Below are positions 47,024 through 55,866 of a stretch of 64,000 nt of DNA, one piece after another; position 1 is the stretch's first letter, and each line of letters opens with the position of its first letter. The notes beneath the pieces were generated by a model, which did not search any database, was not told the DNA's origin, and saw only the letters and a list, made by a program, of their open reading frames with translations. Source of the DNA: a bacterium D16-51 (GTDB lineage: Bacteria > Bacillota > Clostridia > Lachnospirales > Lachnospiraceae); assembly GCA_003612285.1 (NCBI GenBank), contig RAYE01000020.1:19191-83190 (forward strand), read 5' to 3'. The translations under genes were made by a program, and so were the position numbers.

Positions 47024-47086
47024 ATGCTGGAATGTATATAAAGCTTCATTTTCAGGTACAATCCAGCATATTTCCCAAAAGGGAAA
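47024..47086 (+). other. Structured 5' leader of the isomerase gene
   Basis: Stem ATGCTGGA (47024-47031) pairs with TCCAGCAT (47062-47069), and TTTCCC/GGGAAA (47071-47086, AAAA loop) follows directly. No T run and no known riboswitch family recognised; could affect mRNA stability or bind a regulator. Confidence 0.45.
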
Positions 47087-47152
47087 CCCTCATAATTTTT
47101 ATAAATAATGGTATGAAAAACAAGCAAAAAAAGAAAGGATGGTTAACAACAA

Positions 47153-48643
47153 ATGGAAAATATGCCAAAAATCAAAATCGGCATCGTCGCAGTAAGCAGG
47201 GACTGTTTCCCAGAATCACTTTCTGTAACCCGCCGGAAAAACCTAGTAAAAGCATATACTGACAAATATGGCGCAGAGGATATCTATGAATGCCCTGTCT
47301 GTATTGTTGAAAGTGAAATCCATATGGTACAGGCCCTTGAAGACATCAAGAAGGCAGGGTGCAATGCCCTTTGCGTATACCTTGGGAACTTCGGGCCTGA
47401 AATTTCTGAAACACTTCTTGCAAAGCATTTCGACGGCCCAAAAATGTTTGTTGCCGCTGCTGAAGAAACTTCTAAAGACGGCGGACTGATCCAGGGACGC
47501 GGCGACGCATACTGTGGTATGTTAAACGCAAGCTACAACTTAAAACTGCGTAATGTAAAAGCATATATTCCGGAATACCCGGTAGGCGGCGCTGAAGAAT
47601 GCGCTGACATGATTCATGAATTTGTCCCAGTTGCAAGGGCTGTCGCAGCATTAAACGATTTAAAAATTATCAGCTTCGGTCCGCGCCCATTGAACTTCTT
47701 AGCCTGCAATGCCCCAATAAAGCAGCTTTACAACTTAGGTGTTGAAATTGAAGAAAATTCAGAGCTTGATCTTTTTGAAGCATTCAATAAACATGCCGGA
47801 GACGCCCGCATCCCTGATGTAGTAAAAGATATGGAAACAGAACTTGGCGCCGGGAATAAAAAACCAGAAATCCTTGAAAAACTTGCACAATATGAACTGA
47901 CACTGCTTGACTGGATTGAGGATCATAAAGGTTATCGGAAATATGTTGCAATTGCCGGAAAATGCTGGCCTGCTTTCCAGACACAGTTTGGCTTTGTGCC
48001 ATGCTTTGTCAACAGCCGCCTGACAAAGATGGGCATCCCTGTTTCCTGTGAAGTAGATATCTATGGTGCATTAAGCGAATTTATCGGTACGGTAATCAGC
48101 CAGGACGCTGTTACCCTGCTGGATATTAACAACACCGTTACCCCTGATATCTATGAAGAGGAAATCAAAGGGAAATTTGACTATACAATGAAAGATACCT
48201 TTATGGGATTCCATTGCGGAAATACTGCTTCTACAAAGCTTTCTGCATGTGAGATGAAAAACCAGATGATTATGGCGCGTTCCCTTCCAGAAGAGGTTAC
48301 AAACGGAACACTGGAAGGAGATATTGCCCCTGGGGATATTACTTTCTTCCGTCTCCAGAGCACAGCAGACGCTAAACTCCGCGCATATATTGCACACGGT
48401 GAAGTCCTCCCTGTTGCAACACGTTCTTTCGGCAGCATCGGTATCTTTGCAATCCCTGAAATGGGACGTTTTTACCGTCATGTCCTGATTGAAGGCAACT
48501 ATCCGCATCATGGGGCTGTTGCATTTGGCCACTTTGGAAAAGAACTTTTTGAGGTATTCAAATATATCGGCGTAGACGTTGATGAAATCGGCTTCAACCA
48601 GCCAAAAGGAATGCTCTATAAAACAGAAAACCCTTTTAGCTGA
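47153..48643 (+). CDS. L-fucose/L-arabinose isomerase family protein
   Basis: 496 residues, with the FucI/AraA-like three-domain fold but not closely like the adjacent FucI. Visible stretches: KIGIVAVSRDCFPESLS at the start, CNALCVYLGNFGPEISETLL, AIAGKCWPAFQTQFGFVPCFV, EVDIYGALSEFI, MGFHCGNT and GNYPHHGAVAFGHFGKELFE. Such proteins isomerise aldoses and ketoses; the gene is followed by a xylulokinase, so the product is probably a ketopentose such as xylulose (inference). AAAGGATGG ribosome-binding site. Confidence 0.82.
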   Translation: MENMPKIKIGIVAVSRDCFPESLSVTRRKNLVKAYTDKYGAEDIYECPVCIVESEIHMVQALEDIKKAGCNALCVYLGNFGPEISETLLAKHFDGPKMFVAAAEETSKDGGLIQGRGDAYCGMLNASYNLKLRNVKAYIPEYPVGGAEECADMIHEFVPVARAVAALNDLKIISFGPRPLNFLACNAPIKQLYNLGVEIEENSELDLFEAFNKHAGDARIPDVVKDMETELGAGNKKPEILEKLAQYELTLLDWIEDHKGYRKYVAIAGKCWPAFQTQFGFVPCFVNSRLTKMGIPVSCEVDIYGALSEFIGTVISQDAVTLLDINNTVTPDIYEEEIKGKFDYTMKDTFMGFHCGNTASTKLSACEMKNQMIMARSLPEEVTNGTLEGDIAPGDITFFRLQSTADAKLRAYIAHGEVLPVATRSFGSIGIFAIPEMGRFYRHVLIEGNYPHHGAVAFGHFGKELFEVFKYIGVDVDEIGFNQPKGMLYKTENPFS

Positions 48644-48673
48644 TAACGGCACTGCAAAACTGTCAACAATTTC

Positions 48674-48704
48674 GGGCGATGGCTTAACGCCATTGCCCTT
48701 TTTT
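48674..48704 (+). terminator. Terminator between the isomerase gene and xylB
   Basis: GGGCGATGGC and GCCATTGCCC (10-bp stem with one G-U pair, 5-nt loop) followed by TTTTTT. If it is efficient, xylB needs read-through or its own promoter. Confidence 0.85.
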
Positions 48705-48706
48705 AA

Positions 48707-48786
48707 AGGAGAAAAATACAAAAACAGTATTTTTCTCCTGGCAAGTTTGTGTCTGCGCTGCGACACAAACATTGCGTTATGCGCAA
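48707..48786 (+). other. Chain of three more hairpins before xylB
   Basis: AGGAGAAAAATAC/GTATTTTTCTCCT (48707-48739, 13-bp perfect stem), GTTTGTGTC/GACACAAAC (48745-48770) and TTGCG..CGCAA (from about 48772). They fill the space between the terminator and the xylB ribosome-binding site. The first stem contains AGGAG. Confidence 0.6.
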
Positions 48787-48815
48787 AGGCAGCGCAGAAA
48801 TGAGGTTAAAAAAAT

Positions 48816-50345
48816 ATGAACTATTTAATTGGTATTGATTTAGGCACATCATCTACAAAAACAGTATTATTTGATGAAAATGGAGAAGTCGTTGCATCTG
48901 CAGGCAAAGAATATCCGCTGTATACCCCGCAAAACGGCTGGGCAGAACAAAAACCGGAAGACTGGAGGGATGCTTCCTTAGAAACCATCACAAAAGTTAT
49001 CAAAGATTCCGGCGTTAATGGCGAAGACATCAAAGGACTTGGCATTTCCGGGCAGATGCACGGACTTGTAATGCTTGACGAAGCAGGGGAAGTCATCCGC
49101 CCATCTATTATCTGGTGCGACCAGCGTACGGAAAAGGAATGTGAAGAAATCACAGAAAAAATCGGTGCAAAACGTCTGATTGAAATTACCGCAAACCCTG
49201 CCTTAACAGGATTTACTGCTTCCAAAATCCTATGGGTACGCAACAATGAACCTGAAAATTATGCAAAATGCAAACATATCCTCCTTCCAAAGGATTATGT
49301 ACGCTATATTTTAACAGGTGAATTTGCAACTGAAGTATCTGACGCTTCCGGCATGCAGCTTCTTGACGTCCCAAAACGCCAGTGGTCAGACGAAGTACTG
49401 GAAAAACTGGAGATTGACAAAAACCTGCTTGCAAAAGTCTATGAATCACCAGAAGTAACAGGGAAAATCCTGCCAGAAATCGCAGAGAAAACAGGCCTTT
49501 CTACTTCTACAGTAGTCGTAGGCGGCGCCGGCGACAATGCCGCGGCCGCTGTCGGCACCGGCGTTGTAGAAGATGGAAAAGCCTTTGCCACAATTGGTAC
49601 AAGCGGCGTTGTATTTGCCCACTCCAGCAATATTTCCATCGACCCAAAAGGGCGCGTACATACCTTCTGCTGCGCAGTGCCCGGCGCATGGCACGTTATG
49701 GGCGTTACCCAGGCAGCCGGCTATTCGCTTGCCTGGTATATGGACAATATGGGCGCGTCTTACTCCCAGGAAGCAAAAGAAAAAGGCTGCGGCGTATATG
49801 ACATTATCAATAAAGAAGTCGAAGAAACTCCAATCGGAGCCAATAAACTGATATATCTCCCTTATTTAAATGGGGAACGCACGCCACATCTGGATGCAAA
49901 CTGCCGCGGCGTATTCTTTGGGCTCTCCAGCATGCATACCAGAAGCGATTTAGTACGCGCCGTTATGGAAGGGATCGGCTATTCCCTTACAGACTGCAAA
50001 GATATCCTTTCTGAAATGGGCGTCAATGTAAACGACATGATGGCCTGCGGCGGCGGGGCAAAAAATGCCGTACAGCGCCAGATGATGGCAGATATGTTTA
50101 ACTGTGACGTCAATACCGTAACTGCTACGGAAGGCCCTGCACTTGGCGTTGCCATTCTAGCCGGAGTCGGCGCCGGCCTCTATGACAGCGTTGAAGCAGC
50201 CTGCCGCAAAATGATCCACAAAGACCCGGCAAAAGAATGCAAGCCAAACGCTGACAGTACCAAAGAATACGAAAAGTACCATCAGATATACAAAAACCTT
50301 TATACTGCATTAAAAGACCAGTATAAAGCGCTTGCAGATTTGTAA
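48816..50345 (+). CDS. xylB: Xylulokinase
   Basis: 509 residues, FGGY kinase. N-terminal phosphate motif LIGIDLGTSSTKTVLFD, substrate-loop ISGQMHGLVMLD and WCDQRT, middle GGAGDNAAAAVGTG and IGTSGVV, and the C-terminal ATP motif MACGGGAKNAVQRQMMAD. Phosphorylates D-xylulose to enter the pentose phosphate pathway. Likely substrate comes from the isomerase encoded upstream. Confidence 0.93.
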   Translation: MNYLIGIDLGTSSTKTVLFDENGEVVASAGKEYPLYTPQNGWAEQKPEDWRDASLETITKVIKDSGVNGEDIKGLGISGQMHGLVMLDEAGEVIRPSIIWCDQRTEKECEEITEKIGAKRLIEITANPALTGFTASKILWVRNNEPENYAKCKHILLPKDYVRYILTGEFATEVSDASGMQLLDVPKRQWSDEVLEKLEIDKNLLAKVYESPEVTGKILPEIAEKTGLSTSTVVVGGAGDNAAAAVGTGVVEDGKAFATIGTSGVVFAHSSNISIDPKGRVHTFCCAVPGAWHVMGVTQAAGYSLAWYMDNMGASYSQEAKEKGCGVYDIINKEVEETPIGANKLIYLPYLNGERTPHLDANCRGVFFGLSSMHTRSDLVRAVMEGIGYSLTDCKDILSEMGVNVNDMMACGGGAKNAVQRQMMADMFNCDVNTVTATEGPALGVAILAGVGAGLYDSVEAACRKMIHKDPAKECKPNADSTKEYEKYHQIYKNLYTALKDQYKALADL

Positions 50346-50387
50346 GATTTAAAACCACAAAAAACTATAGTAATATTTTATTTAATA

Positions 50388-50396
50388 TGTTATAAT
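50388..50396 (+). promoter_or_regulatory. Extended -10 promoter of the candidate small RNA
   Basis: TGTTATAAT is a perfect extended -10 (TGnTATAAT). The -35 position (TAGTAA, 50368-50373) is weak, as is tolerated with an extended -10. Confidence 0.55.
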
Positions 50397-50402
50397 ACCT
50401 TC

Positions 50403-50502
50403 AATCAGTCCAGGACAACGTAGGGACAGCCCGGTGATTACCTTGATAACCACCAAACAAAAAAATAGGCTGCCTCCTACGGCCATAGGAGGCAGCTTTT
50501 TT
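50403..50502 (+). ncRNA. Candidate ~100-nt small RNA or riboswitch-like leader
   Basis: Between xylB and the GH5 gene, a promoter at 50388 is followed by ~65 nt of mixed-composition non-coding sequence (GTCCAGGACAACG, AGGGACAGCCCGG, TGATTACCTTGATAACCACC) and a strong terminator. There is no open frame and no match to a riboswitch class I can recall. The GGGACAGCCC part can fold. It may be an independent small RNA. Confidence 0.5.
50469..50502 (+). terminator. Terminator of the candidate small RNA
   Basis: GCTGCCTCCTA and TAGGAGGCAGC form a perfect 11-bp stem with a 6-nt loop, followed by TTTTTT. Confidence 0.95.
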
Positions 50503-50641
50503 GTAACCTTGTTATAAAATAGTTTCCGGCAGCAATCACCGATTATGCCAAAACCTATAATTGCTCCTGAATTGATTATAAGCCATCCTCTTTTTTTTCA
50601 AGAGGAGGATGGCTATTTCAACTAAATAACCATTACTATTT

Positions 50642-50709
50642 GTTACTATTCACCTAATATAAAGTTACCTTTCACATCCTCAGATACTGGCACGAATGTG
50701 AAAAGTAAC
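50642..50709. repeat. Family A element upstream of the GH5 gene
   Basis: Left end GTTACTATTCAC and right end GTGAAAAGTAAC; ends 15 bp before the GH5 start, so it may carry or alter that gene's leader. A further foldback, AGCCATCCTC/GAGGATGGCT, lies at about 50580-50613. Confidence 0.55.
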
Positions 50710-50723
50710 TATATGGAGGCCAT

Positions 50724-51719
50724 ATGAAAAACATTAACAAAAAACTATACATCATATTTTTTATGCTATGTGGGTTCTTTTTTCTACTTACTGCAAACTC
50801 TGCCTCTGCATCCTCTATTTCTAAAAATGGACAGCTCCAGGTTAAGGGTTCGCAAATCGTAAATAAAAACGGGAAGCCGTTCGTAATCAAAGGCGTTTCA
50901 ACGCATGGACTGTCCTGGTATCCGCAGTATGTACAAAAAAAAGCATTCCAATCCCTAAAGAAAAGAGGCGTCAACACAATACGCCTGGCAATGTATACCG
51001 AAGAATACAACGGTTACTGCAACAGCGGCAAAGAAAACCAGAAAAACTTAGAAGCATTAATTGATAAAGGCGTTAACGCAGCCACCAGCCTTGGTATGTA
51101 TGTCATAATCGACTGGCATATTTTAAGCGACGGAAACCCTCTTACCCATAAAAAAGAAGCCAAAACCTTCTTTAAAAAAATAGCCAAAAAATACAACGGA
51201 CATAAAAACGTATTGTTTGAAATCTGTAATGAACCAAACGGCGGGGAAGGCAGCTGGAAAAATATCAGAAGCTATGCCAAAACAATCATCAGTACAATCC
51301 GCAGTGTCAACAAAAAAGCAATAATCATTGTAGGCACCCCAACCTGGAGCCAGGATGTTGACCAGGCTGCCGCCAACCCACTCAATGGCAAAAATATTGC
51401 GTATGCTTTCCATTTTTATGCATCTACCCACAAACAGGATTTACGGAACAAACTGGAAAACGCTGTGAAGCAGGGGCTGCCTGTTATTGTAACGGAATTC
51501 GGCTTAAGCGAAGCTTCCGGCAACGGAACAGTAGACACGAAAGAAGCAAATAAATGGAACACCCTTATGAACCGCTATAAACTAGGAAGAGTATGCTGGA
51601 ACCTCTCCAACAAAGACGAATCCAGCTCGCTGATTAAAGCCTCCTGCAATAAAACAAGCGGCTGGAAAATGGATGATTTTACGAAAGCCGGGAAATGGCT
51701 ATTTAAGTCCTACAAATGA
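50724..51719 (+). CDS. Secreted GH5 family endo-beta-glucanase
   Basis: 331 residues. Signal peptide at 1-29 (INKKLYIIFFMLCGFFFLL...ASA). TIM-barrel GH5 with KGVSTHGLSWYPQYV, VNTIRLAMYTEE, VIIDWHILSDGNP, the acid/base glutamate in EICNEPNGG and the nucleophile glutamate in VIVTEFGLSEASG; AYAFHFYASTH supplies the conserved HxY. Closest to bacterial endo-1,4-beta-glucanases (GH5_2-like). No carbohydrate-binding module. GGAGG ribosome-binding site 4 nt upstream. Confidence 0.92.
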   Translation: MKNINKKLYIIFFMLCGFFFLLTANSASASSISKNGQLQVKGSQIVNKNGKPFVIKGVSTHGLSWYPQYVQKKAFQSLKKRGVNTIRLAMYTEEYNGYCNSGKENQKNLEALIDKGVNAATSLGMYVIIDWHILSDGNPLTHKKEAKTFFKKIAKKYNGHKNVLFEICNEPNGGEGSWKNIRSYAKTIISTIRSVNKKAIIIVGTPTWSQDVDQAAANPLNGKNIAYAFHFYASTHKQDLRNKLENAVKQGLPVIVTEFGLSEASGNGTVDTKEANKWNTLMNRYKLGRVCWNLSNKDESSSLIKASCNKTSGWKMDDFTKAGKWLFKSYK

Positions 51720-51720
51720 A

Positions 51721-51750
51721 ACACCCCGCTGTTTTACAGCGGGGTGTTTT
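51721..51750. terminator. Terminator of the GH5 gene (bidirectional)
   Basis: ACACCCCGCTGT and ACAGCGGGGTGT form a perfect 12-bp stem with a 3-nt T loop followed by TTTT; the reverse strand also has AAAC/GTTT symmetry, so it can serve the convergent gene at 51777. Confidence 0.9.
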
Positions 51751-51776
51751 ACAGCCTGGAAAGGCTTTGCACCTTT

Positions 51777-53348
51777 TTATTTCACAAAATCTTCAATAAT
51801 ACATTCATGCTTCCTAGTCGCTTTATCATAATTTATCCCTACCAAAAGCATATTCCCACAATATTGTTCAAGGCTTTTGCAATACTGTTTCCCTTTAATC
51901 TGGCTTATTGCCCCAGATGCACTTTTATCCCATTTAAGTTCTATGACAAGTGCCGGCTTATTGGGACATTTCTTTTTGGGAATATAAACCATATCTGCAA
52001 ATCCCTTTCCTGTCGGAAATTCCCTGTATATATTATAATAATTTCTTGCCGCACAAAGCGCTAAAGAAATTGTATAACTCAAAGCATTTTCGTCATTATA
52101 TGTCAAATGCGATGTTTCAAAATGTGCCTGCTCTATTCCCTCTTCCACCTTTACTGCTTGTTTCTGCCAAATAGCATATAATAATTCTGCAGAATGTTTC
52201 AAAGTGGAAGACACCTCTCCCCACTCAGAAACAGAAACAGCATTTACATATTCATTGCGTATTTCATTATTCGGAATAAAAACACTTTCATTTTCATAAT
52301 CATATCCCAGATAGCCCAAATGGACCAAAAGTGTCAGGACATCATCTTTTGTATGAAATGTCATCATATCATTACTAAAACTACCAACATTTACTGGTAC
52401 TTTTTCTCCGGCCATCATACTTAAAACATCATCCCTCAGACCAGAAAAATTCATATCAATGTACATTTGCAATGCTTCAAAAGTTTCCGTCTGATTCCAA
52501 TAATTCCCCATTTTGCCAAACTGCATGCACTTCACAACAGAACATGGGCAATAAACTGAAAATTTTTCTGGAAACATATATCCATCATACCAATTTTTCA
52601 CTTCCTCCAAATCCATCCCATATTCTTTACACAACGCATTAATTTCTTCTTGTGTAAAACCAGTAAATTCCGCCAAAGGACCTGCATCCAACATAGAAAA
52701 CTCAGAAAACATATTTAATGCAGAATGTGTTCCATACTTTTTAATAGGAAGAATCCCTGTCATATATACGAGCTGGATATACACTTTATCTTTTAACAAA
52801 TCCCTTAAAAAATCAAGATATTTTTCCTGCCCTTCTTTCTTAAATCGTCTTTCCCTAAAAACACAATCCCATTCATCAATAATGAACACAAATGGGCATT
52901 TTGTATTTTGATATACATCCTGCAAAGTCCTTGTAAGATTTGTATTATCAAAATACCGAAGGTCTGGATATTTTGATAATACATCCCACAAAAGAGAACT
53001 CCTGATTAATTGCAGCATATCTTCTATCCCATGGCTCTGACTCAAAAAATCCTGCATATTCAAGAAAAAAGTGTCATACTGGTTTAAATGTGTTTTATAA
53101 TCTACATCCCCTGCAATCTTCAGCCCGGAAAATATTCTTCGGGAATCAAAATCCCTTCCATAATATGCTGCCAGCATATTTGCCGCCATAGATTTCCCAA
53201 ACCGTCTCGGCCTGCTGACACAAACATATGCCTGTTCTGTACCAGCTACACAATTTGTATAACTGATCAAATCCGATTTATCTACATATATTTTGGATTT
53301 TAATGCTTTCTGGAACTTTTCATTCCCCGGATTCAGATAAATCCCCAT
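51777..53348 (-). CDS. AAA-ATPase-like/PD-(D/E)XK nuclease family protein
   Basis: 523 residues from ATG 53348 (GGGGGAGC upstream; earlier in-frame starts would overlap nadC). N-terminal AAA-like part (VDKSDLISY, VSRPRRFGKSMAANML Walker-like, FVFIIDEWDCVFRE Walker B) and C-terminal PD-(D/E)XK region (EFPTGKGFADMVYIP, PALVIELKWDKSA, YCKSLEQY). This two-domain type (AAA-ATPase_like plus DUF1703) is widespread, often multi-copy, in gut Firmicutes and Bacteroidetes; its function is not established. Placed 51 bp after nadC. Confidence 0.85.
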   Translation of the reverse strand: MGIYLNPGNEKFQKALKSKIYVDKSDLISYTNCVAGTEQAYVCVSRPRRFGKSMAANMLAAYYGRDFDSRRIFSGLKIAGDVDYKTHLNQYDTFFLNMQDFLSQSHGIEDMLQLIRSSLLWDVLSKYPDLRYFDNTNLTRTLQDVYQNTKCPFVFIIDEWDCVFRERRFKKEGQEKYLDFLRDLLKDKVYIQLVYMTGILPIKKYGTHSALNMFSEFSMLDAGPLAEFTGFTQEEINALCKEYGMDLEEVKNWYDGYMFPEKFSVYCPCSVVKCMQFGKMGNYWNQTETFEALQMYIDMNFSGLRDDVLSMMAGEKVPVNVGSFSNDMMTFHTKDDVLTLLVHLGYLGYDYENESVFIPNNEIRNEYVNAVSVSEWGEVSSTLKHSAELLYAIWQKQAVKVEEGIEQAHFETSHLTYNDENALSYTISLALCAARNYYNIYREFPTGKGFADMVYIPKKKCPNKPALVIELKWDKSASGAISQIKGKQYCKSLEQYCGNMLLVGINYDKATRKHECIIEDFVK

Positions 53349-53398
53349 AAAGCTCCCCCATTCTTCTATTATCCACAAGGCAAAAACACTTTTCAGGA

Positions 53399-54253
53399 TT
53401 ATACAGCATGCAAATTCTTTAATGAAATATCCATAATTGGGGCAGAGTGCGTTAACGCGCCGCTCGAAATATAATCCACCCCAACATCCACAATATTCTG
53501 TATGTTTTCCTTTGTCACATTTCCGGAACACTCTGTCAGGGCACGGCCATCAATAATCTGTACAGCCTTTTTCATCTCTTCTGCTGTCATATTATCCAGC
53601 ATAATAATATCAGCGCCAGCCTCTACAGCCTCCTTTACCATATCCAGATTTTCCACTTCCACTTCGATTTTGTGTACAAAAGAAGCATATGATTTTGCCA
53701 TAGCAACAGCCTTTGCAATACTGCCTGCCGCACCGATATGGTTATCCTTCAGCATAACCCCATCCGATAGATTATAGCGGTGGTTACTTCCCCCGCCCAC
53801 TTTTACAGCATATTTTTCAAAGATACGCATATTGGGAGTCGTCTTCCTGGTATCTAACAAAATCGTTTTACTGCCTTTTAAAAGCTCGGCAATCGAATGT
53901 GTATAAGTCGCAATCCCACTCATCCTCTGAAGGAAATTTAAAGCAGTGCGTTCCCCAGATAAAAGCGCACGGATATCGCCTGTCACGACTGCCATCAGAT
54001 CACCTTTTTTTACAGCATCGCCATCTTTTACATACAGTTCAAAGGTTACTGTATCATCCAACAATTCAAAAACCCTGCAGAATACCAAAAGCCCTGCTAT
54101 AATCCCATCCTGCTTGCAAATCAGTTCAACACGCCCTTTCTGATATTCTGGCATAACAGCATTCGTCGAAATGTCTTCACTGGTAATATCTTCCTCCAGA
54201 GCCTGCATAATCAGCTTATCAGCATTTACCTTCAATGTCACTGGTTCCTTCAT
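53399..54253 (-). CDS. nadC: Nicotinate-nucleotide pyrophosphorylase (quinolinate phosphoribosyltransferase)
   Basis: 284 residues. Motifs EDITSEDISTNAV, ERTALNFLQRMSGIATYT, LLDTRKTTPNMRIFEKYAVKVGGGSNHR is cut here at TRKTTPNMR and KVGGGSNHRYNL, DGVMLKDNHI, IEVEVENLD and MLDNMT. Converts quinolinate and PRPP to nicotinate mononucleotide. Overlaps nadB by 35 bp, so translationally linked. Confidence 0.96.
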   Translation of the reverse strand: MKEPVTLKVNADKLIMQALEEDITSEDISTNAVMPEYQKGRVELICKQDGIIAGLLVFCRVFELLDDTVTFELYVKDGDAVKKGDLMAVVTGDIRALLSGERTALNFLQRMSGIATYTHSIAELLKGSKTILLDTRKTTPNMRIFEKYAVKVGGGSNHRYNLSDGVMLKDNHIGAAGSIAKAVAMAKSYASFVHKIEVEVENLDMVKEAVEAGADIIMLDNMTAEEMKKAVQIIDGRALTECSGNVTKENIQNIVDVGVDYISSGALTHSAPIMDISLKNLHAV

Positions 54254-55538
54254 GGCCTTTTCTCTCCCTTTCTATTTCTTCCAGTACAATTTTTTTATAT
54301 TTTGCCTTTAATCCTTCCACATCCAGATACTGTTCCATGGAAACCAAATTATCAATCCTTATAAACCCTGTTTCCGAAATCCCTTTCATTATTTCACTGG
54401 CAGCCCGTTTTGCAAAAACCATAGACTCCAGCAAAGAATTGCTGGCAAGCCGGTTTTTCCCATGTACGCCATTGCATGCTGTTTCCCCTACAGCATATAA
54501 ATGCTCCATAGACGTCCGGCTAAAAAGGTTTACTTTAATGCCGCCCATAAAATAATGCTGTGCCGGAACTACTGGTATACATTCCTTCGTCGGGTCATAC
54601 CCTTCCTCCAGGCACTGCTTCAAAATATTAGGGAAATGGCTTTCAATCTCCTCTTTTGGTATCTTTTCCATAGACAGCCACACATACGGCATATTATCTA
54701 TTTCCATCTGCTTCTTTATCTCCGCAGTTACAATATCCCTTGGAAGAAGTTCATCACAGAAACGCTCTTTCTTCTTATTTAATAATACAGCACCTTCCCC
54801 ACGGACAGATTCAGAAATCAGGAAACGCCTGCCTGGCCTTTCTGAATATAGAGTTGTCGGATGAATCTGTATGTAATCCACATGCTCCAATTCTATATTA
54901 TGGCACTTTGCAATTGCAATTGCATCCCCGGTAATATGGCGGAAATTAGTAGAATGCTGAAACAGCCCTCCCAGACCGCCACAGGCAAACACTGTATATT
55001 TTGCCTGGACAGTACAAAGCTCCCCATCTGCACCCTGCACTACTATCCCGCAGCATTTTTTACCATCTGTAATAATATCTAACATCGTTGCATGTTCCAA
55101 TATTGCAATGTTTTCCCGTTCCCTCACATTTTCTAACAGTGTACCCGTAATCTCCCTGCCAGTGGCATCTTCATGGAACAAGATACGCGGCCTGCTATGA
55201 CCGCCTTCCCTTGTAAAAGCCAGCTCTCCCCCATTCCGGTTAAAATCAACACCATAATCAATTAACTCCTGGGCAATATCCCTGGAGGAACGGATCATCA
55301 CCTCGACAGATGCCTTATTATTCTCATAATGCCCTGCACGCATGGTATCTTCAAAATATTTCTCGTAATCTTCTTCATCACGGAGCATGCACATTCCGCC
55401 CTGCGCCAGATAGGAATCGCTTTTATCTGCATCTTCCTTTGTAATCATCAAAACATCTGTCTGCTTTGAAAACTGCAGTGCACAAAACAAACCTGCTGCC
55501 CCTGTCCCTACTATAAGTACATCTGTTCTTTTCGCCAT
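54219..55538 (-). CDS. nadB: L-aspartate oxidase
   Basis: 439 residues from ATG 55538 (GAGGTAATT upstream). FAD-binding GTGAAGLFCALQF, SDSYLAQGGMC, substrate region GGHSRPRILFHEDATGREI, HPTTLYSERPGRRFLISE and the C-terminal GETACNGVHGKNRLASNSLLES. Oxidises aspartate to iminoaspartate, first step of de novo NAD synthesis. Somewhat shorter than the E. coli enzyme at the C-terminus, as in Clostridia. nadA is not in the window. Confidence 0.95.
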   Translation of the reverse strand: MAKRTDVLIVGTGAAGLFCALQFSKQTDVLMITKEDADKSDSYLAQGGMCMLRDEEDYEKYFEDTMRAGHYENNKASVEVMIRSSRDIAQELIDYGVDFNRNGGELAFTREGGHSRPRILFHEDATGREITGTLLENVRERENIAILEHATMLDIITDGKKCCGIVVQGADGELCTVQAKYTVFACGGLGGLFQHSTNFRHITGDAIAIAKCHNIELEHVDYIQIHPTTLYSERPGRRFLISESVRGEGAVLLNKKKERFCDELLPRDIVTAEIKKQMEIDNMPYVWLSMEKIPKEEIESHFPNILKQCLEEGYDPTKECIPVVPAQHYFMGGIKVNLFSRTSMEHLYAVGETACNGVHGKNRLASNSLLESMVFAKRAASEIMKGISETGFIRIDNLVSMEQYLDVEGLKAKYKKIVLEEIERERKGHEGTSDIEGKC

Positions 55539-55578
55539 AATTACCTCATACCTTTTGTGAAACACCCATAATGAAACG

Positions 55579-55607
55579 AGTATACCATAATACCCTTTAT
55601 AATACAA
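55579..55607 (-). promoter_or_regulatory. Promoter of nadB-nadC
   Basis: Minus strand TTGTAT (55607-55602), 17-bp spacer, TATACT (55584-55579). I saw no clear NiaR or NrtR operator. Confidence 0.7.
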
Positions 55608-55646
55608 GGGTTCACGGTTAATGCCAGTGTATATTGGCAAGAAGCA

Positions 55647-55741
55647 GTTACTATTCACAGCCAATTTCTAGAAAAGGACTAAAATCGTATGTGCAAGCAC
55701 AATGATTTCAGCCTTTTCAGAAATTGACCGTGAATAGTAAC
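55647..55741. repeat. Family A palindromic element (95 bp, complete)
   Basis: Left end GTTACTATTCACAGCCAATT pairs with right end AATTGACCGTGAATAGTAAC; nearly the whole element folds on itself around TGTGCAAGCACA. It is the reverse-complement relative of 11772-11856. A 28-bp mini version (GTTACTATT/AATAGTAAC) sits at 55799-55826. Confidence 0.85.
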
Positions 55742-55866
55742 AAGAAACAAAATTTGCTTTTTCAGCAACAATATTGTATAATATTACTAACTTTCATTGT
55801 TACTATTCGTGGACATAAATAGTAACAGCAATTCAAATTATTATCGCATATTACGAGGAGGTAACT

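Noticed and set aside
46819..47152. Catabolite-response (cre) site sought between the two divergent isomerase genes
   Set aside because: No sequence fits the cre consensus well enough; only promoters and leader hairpins are supported.
48071..48772. Minus-strand frame of 233 codons opposite the isomerase gene
   Set aside because: Antisense shadow without motifs or a start site; the plus strand is clearly coding.
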